Shown here: piece after piece, positions 62,261 to 64,000 of the stretch
Layout: every line of letters begins with the position of its first letter
Numbering within the stretch: position 1 is the stretch's first letter
Assembly: GCA_012103035.1 (NCBI GenBank)
Contig: JAAVLL010000001.1
Coordinates: forward strand, 2,020,501 to 2,084,500
Length of the DNA stretch: 64,000 nucleotides
Source of the DNA: Brucella oryzae
GTDB lineage: Bacteria > Pseudomonadota > Alphaproteobacteria > Rhizobiales > Rhizobiaceae
Direction of reading: 5' to 3'
The notes under the pieces: model-generated
What the model was told of the DNA's origin: nothing
What the model saw: only the letters and a program-made list of their open reading frames with translations
Databases searched by the model: none
Position numbers and translations under genes: made by a program

Positions 62261-62312
62261 ATACTCAATATGAGTATTTAATGTTTATGAACTTATACTC
62301 GATTCGAGTATA
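62261..62312. promoter_or_regulatory. tandem NAD-regulator operators upstream of nadA
   Basis: Two similar palindromes occur: ATACTCAATATGAGTAT (62261-62277) and TATACTCGATTCGAGTATA (62294-62312). Both share ATACTC-N5-GAGTAT and lie between the regulator gene and nadA. They are the expected sites for the adjacent NadQ/NrtR-type repressor. Confidence 0.8.
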
Positions 62313-62315
62313 TTG

Positions 62316-63263
62316 TCAATCGCGGGAGATTGGCAGCTTGGCTCCAGCCAGATGGCGCTCGGAAAGGGCGCGTTCCTCGACAATCGAGTAGCGGAAACGG
62401 AACAGTTTTGCCGGGCGACCGCCGGTTTCGCTGTCGCTTTCGCCGGTTTCTTCGACGAGATCCTGCTGCTCGATCAGGCGGCGGAAATTCTGCTTGTGCA
62501 GGCGCAGGCCCGCCAGCGCTTCGACAGTCCGTTGGAGTTGCAAAAGCGTAAAACTGTCCGGCATCAGCTCGAACACTACCGGGCGGTATTTGATCTTGGC
62601 GCGCAGCCGCGCAATCGCCGTGGCAAGGATGCGGCGATGATCGGCAAACATGGAACGACCGTTCTCGTCTTCCTTCATCCCGGCTTCCGCCACCAGCCCG
62701 GCCTCGTAAAGAAGCTCATAGCGCTGCAACACGAGGTCTTCGTTCCAGCGCCCGCCCCACTCGCCGTTTTCAAAGCCGAAAGTGAAGGCGATGCGCCGCA
62801 TGCGCTGCGCGGTCAGTTCCGGCGTTTCGGCCCGATAGGCCCAGACAAGGAGCGCATTGTTGAGATGCTCCATGATGGCCGGTTCGCCCTGACGGTGATC
62901 TTCCCATGGCAGATAATCATACCAGCCGCGCCAGCCCGCCTGCCCTGCCGCCGCATCGCTTTCGCGCACGAGGCCGAGATAGCTGATCGAGATGATGCGT
63001 TCGCCCTGCGCGTGACGGTCACGGTCGGCAAAGGTGTAAGCTGCTCCAGATAGCCGACCGGATGCGCGGTTTCCGACTGCACCCAGGCGCGCAGACCCGA
63101 TTGCAACGAACGGTGCTCGCTTTCGAATGGGCCGGATGGCGGGGCTTGCCTGCCGCACGGTCATGACGCGCGGCTGTTCGCTGGTCACGGCGGCCAGCAC
63201 GGCAATCAGTTCGGTATGGGCAATATCGTCGGTCACGGCAACTCCGGAAAATACTTCCGACAT
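62316..63263 (-). CDS. NadQ/NrtR-like regulator of NAD synthesis (frame broken)
   Basis: The repaired protein is about 316 residues. An N-terminal Nudix-like domain (VTDDIAHTELIAVLAAVTS, TVRQA, GYLEQLYTFADRDR) is followed by a C-terminal winged helix (LQRTVEALAGLRLHKQNFRR, GGRPAKLFRFR). This matches the regulators of nadABC in Rhizobiales (NadQ, COG4111) and the related NrtR family. The two palindromes just downstream support it. Two frame breaks fall near 63142 and 63040. Confidence 0.82.
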   Translation of the reverse strand: MSEVFSGVAVTDDIAHTELIAVLAAVTSEQPRVMTVRQASPAIRPIRKRAPFVAIGSARLGAVGNRASGRLSGAAYTFADRDRHAQGERIISISYLGLVRESDAAAGQAGWRGWYDYLPWEDHRQGEPAIMEHLNNALLVWAYRAETPELTAQRMRRIAFTFGFENGEWGGRWNEDLVLQRYELLYEAGLVAEAGMKEDENGRSMFADHRRILATAIARLRAKIKYRPVVFELMPDSFTLLQLQRTVEALAGLRLHKQNFRRLIEQQDLVEETGESDSETGGRPAKLFRFRYSIVEERALSERHLAGAKLPISRD

Positions 63264-63322
63264 TGAACGCGATTGACGAATAATTACAAGGCGCTACCGC
63301 CATACGGCACAGAATTTAAGGG

Positions 63323-64000
63323 TTAAGTTTTCGGTTTAGCGCCGAAAACATGCTCCGGCCCCGGGAATGTACGCGCCCGCACCTCCTCGGCATAGGCTTT
63401 CGCCGCATCGGACACTTGCGGCGCCAATTGAGCAAAGCGCTTCACAAAGCGCGGTGTGAAATCCTGAAACAGCCCCAGCATATCGTCGGAGACCAGTATC
63501 TGCCCGTCGCAGGCTGCCGAAGCCCCGATGCCGACCGTCGGAACGGAGAGCGATGCGGTGATCGCGCGCGCCAGCGGCTCCACCGTGCCTTCAATGACCA
63601 GCGCAAAGACACCGGCATCGGCGATAGCCTGCGCATCGCGGCGAATGCGGTCGGCCTCATCGTCATCGCGTCCGAGCGAGCGGAAGCCGCCAACCGTATT
63701 GACCTGTTGCGGCATCAGGCCGACATGACCGAACACCGGAATGCCCCGCCGAACCAGAAAATCGACCGTTTCGGCCATTTCCTCCCCGCCTTCGAGCTTG
63801 ACGCCGTCGCAGCCGGTTTCCTGCATCACGCGGGCGGCATTGCGGAACGCCTGTTCCTTCGATTCCTGATAGGAACCGAACGGCATATCGACGATGACAC
63901 AAGCCGTCTCCGCTCCGCGCATCACCGCCTGTCCATGGGCGATCATCATGTCGAGCGTCACGGCAAGGGTGGAATCCATGCCGTAAAGCACCATGCCGAG
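63323..64000 (-). CDS. panB: ketopantoate hydroxymethyltransferase, 5' end outside the window
   Basis: The visible 225 residues cover most of Pan[14 protein letters not shown] with a metal ligand, [20 protein letters not shown], and [15 protein letters not shown] with the catalytic glutamate. [20 protein letters not shown] follows. It makes ketopantoate for pantothenate and CoA. The coding region continues past 64000, and the start codon is not in view. The visible frame is intact. Confidence 0.93.
   Translation of the reverse strand, partial: LGMVLYGMDSTLAVTLDMMIAHGQAVMRGAETACVIVDMPFGSYQESKEQAFRNAARVMQETGCDGVKLEGGEEMAETVDFLVRRGIPVFGHVGLMPQQVNTVGGFRSLGRDDDEADRIRRDAQAIADAGVFALVIEGTVEPLARAITASLSVPTVGIGASAACDGQILVSDDMLGLFQDFTPRFVKRFAQLAPQVSDAAKAYAEEVRARTFPGPEHVFGAKPKT

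Overview
The window looks like chromosome I of a Brucella/Ochrobactrum-group alphaproteobacterium (Brucellaceae). Evidence: two Omp2a/Omp2b-type porins, a PrpA proline-racemase-like gene, an IalB-family gene, a short array of the octamer AGGGCAGT that underlies Brucella HOOF-Print VNTRs, and several copies of a Bru-RS-like dispersed repeat. No rRNA, tRNA, CRISPR, IS element or prophage was recognised. A warning applies to the whole window: about 60 to 70 single-base indels, nearly all losses of one base from short homopolymers, break conserved genes such as ccoN, nadA, sodB and xdhA. Restoring one base at each site gives full-length proteins of normal size with sensible start/stop overlaps, so sequencing error is far more likely than pseudogenisation. 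Coordinates of broken genes are given from the inferred true start to the inferred true stop.

Layout. 0-5 kb: ClpP paralogue, chromosomal aadA-like gene, FUSC exporter, ArsC-like reductase, then ada overlapping a 2OG-Fe(II) oxygenase. 5-12 kb: aldehyde dehydrogenase, DsbA-like protein, L,D-transpeptidase, dsbD, and a divergent OmpR/QseC-type two-component system with a direct-repeat operator. 12-20 kb: the complete ccoNOQP-ccoGHIS cbb3 oxidase cluster behind a perfect FNR/FixK box. 20-37.5 kb: a purine-to-glycerate catabolic island. 38-41 kb: AT-rich porin region with many palindromes and a candidate small RNA. 41-47 kb: a TRAP transporter with a two-component system. 47-58.6 kb: ialB, norM, prpA, the carboxyspermidine pathway pair, an MFS exporter, a SufR-like Fe-S regulator beside sodB and fpr, and a TetR operon. 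58.8-64 kb: nadABC with its regulator and operators, then the 3' part of panB.

How the genes work together. In the island, GuaD and XdhABC convert guanine and (hypo)xanthine to urate, and PuuD, HiuH and a PuuE-UraD fusion take urate to allantoate. A ureidoglycine aminohydrolase-like bicupin continues toward glyoxylate, and Gcl, GlxR, Hyi and a glycerate kinase carry glyoxylate into central metabolism. An IclR-type and a LysR-type regulator lie inside it. Allantoate amidohydrolase and ureidoglycolate lyase are not present here.

The most interesting unexplained items are the ada-coupled 2OG oxygenase, the orphan terminator and dyads between the porins, the palindrome clusters, the SufR-like regulator next to sodB, and the response-regulator-like operator shared by dsbD and a two-component system.
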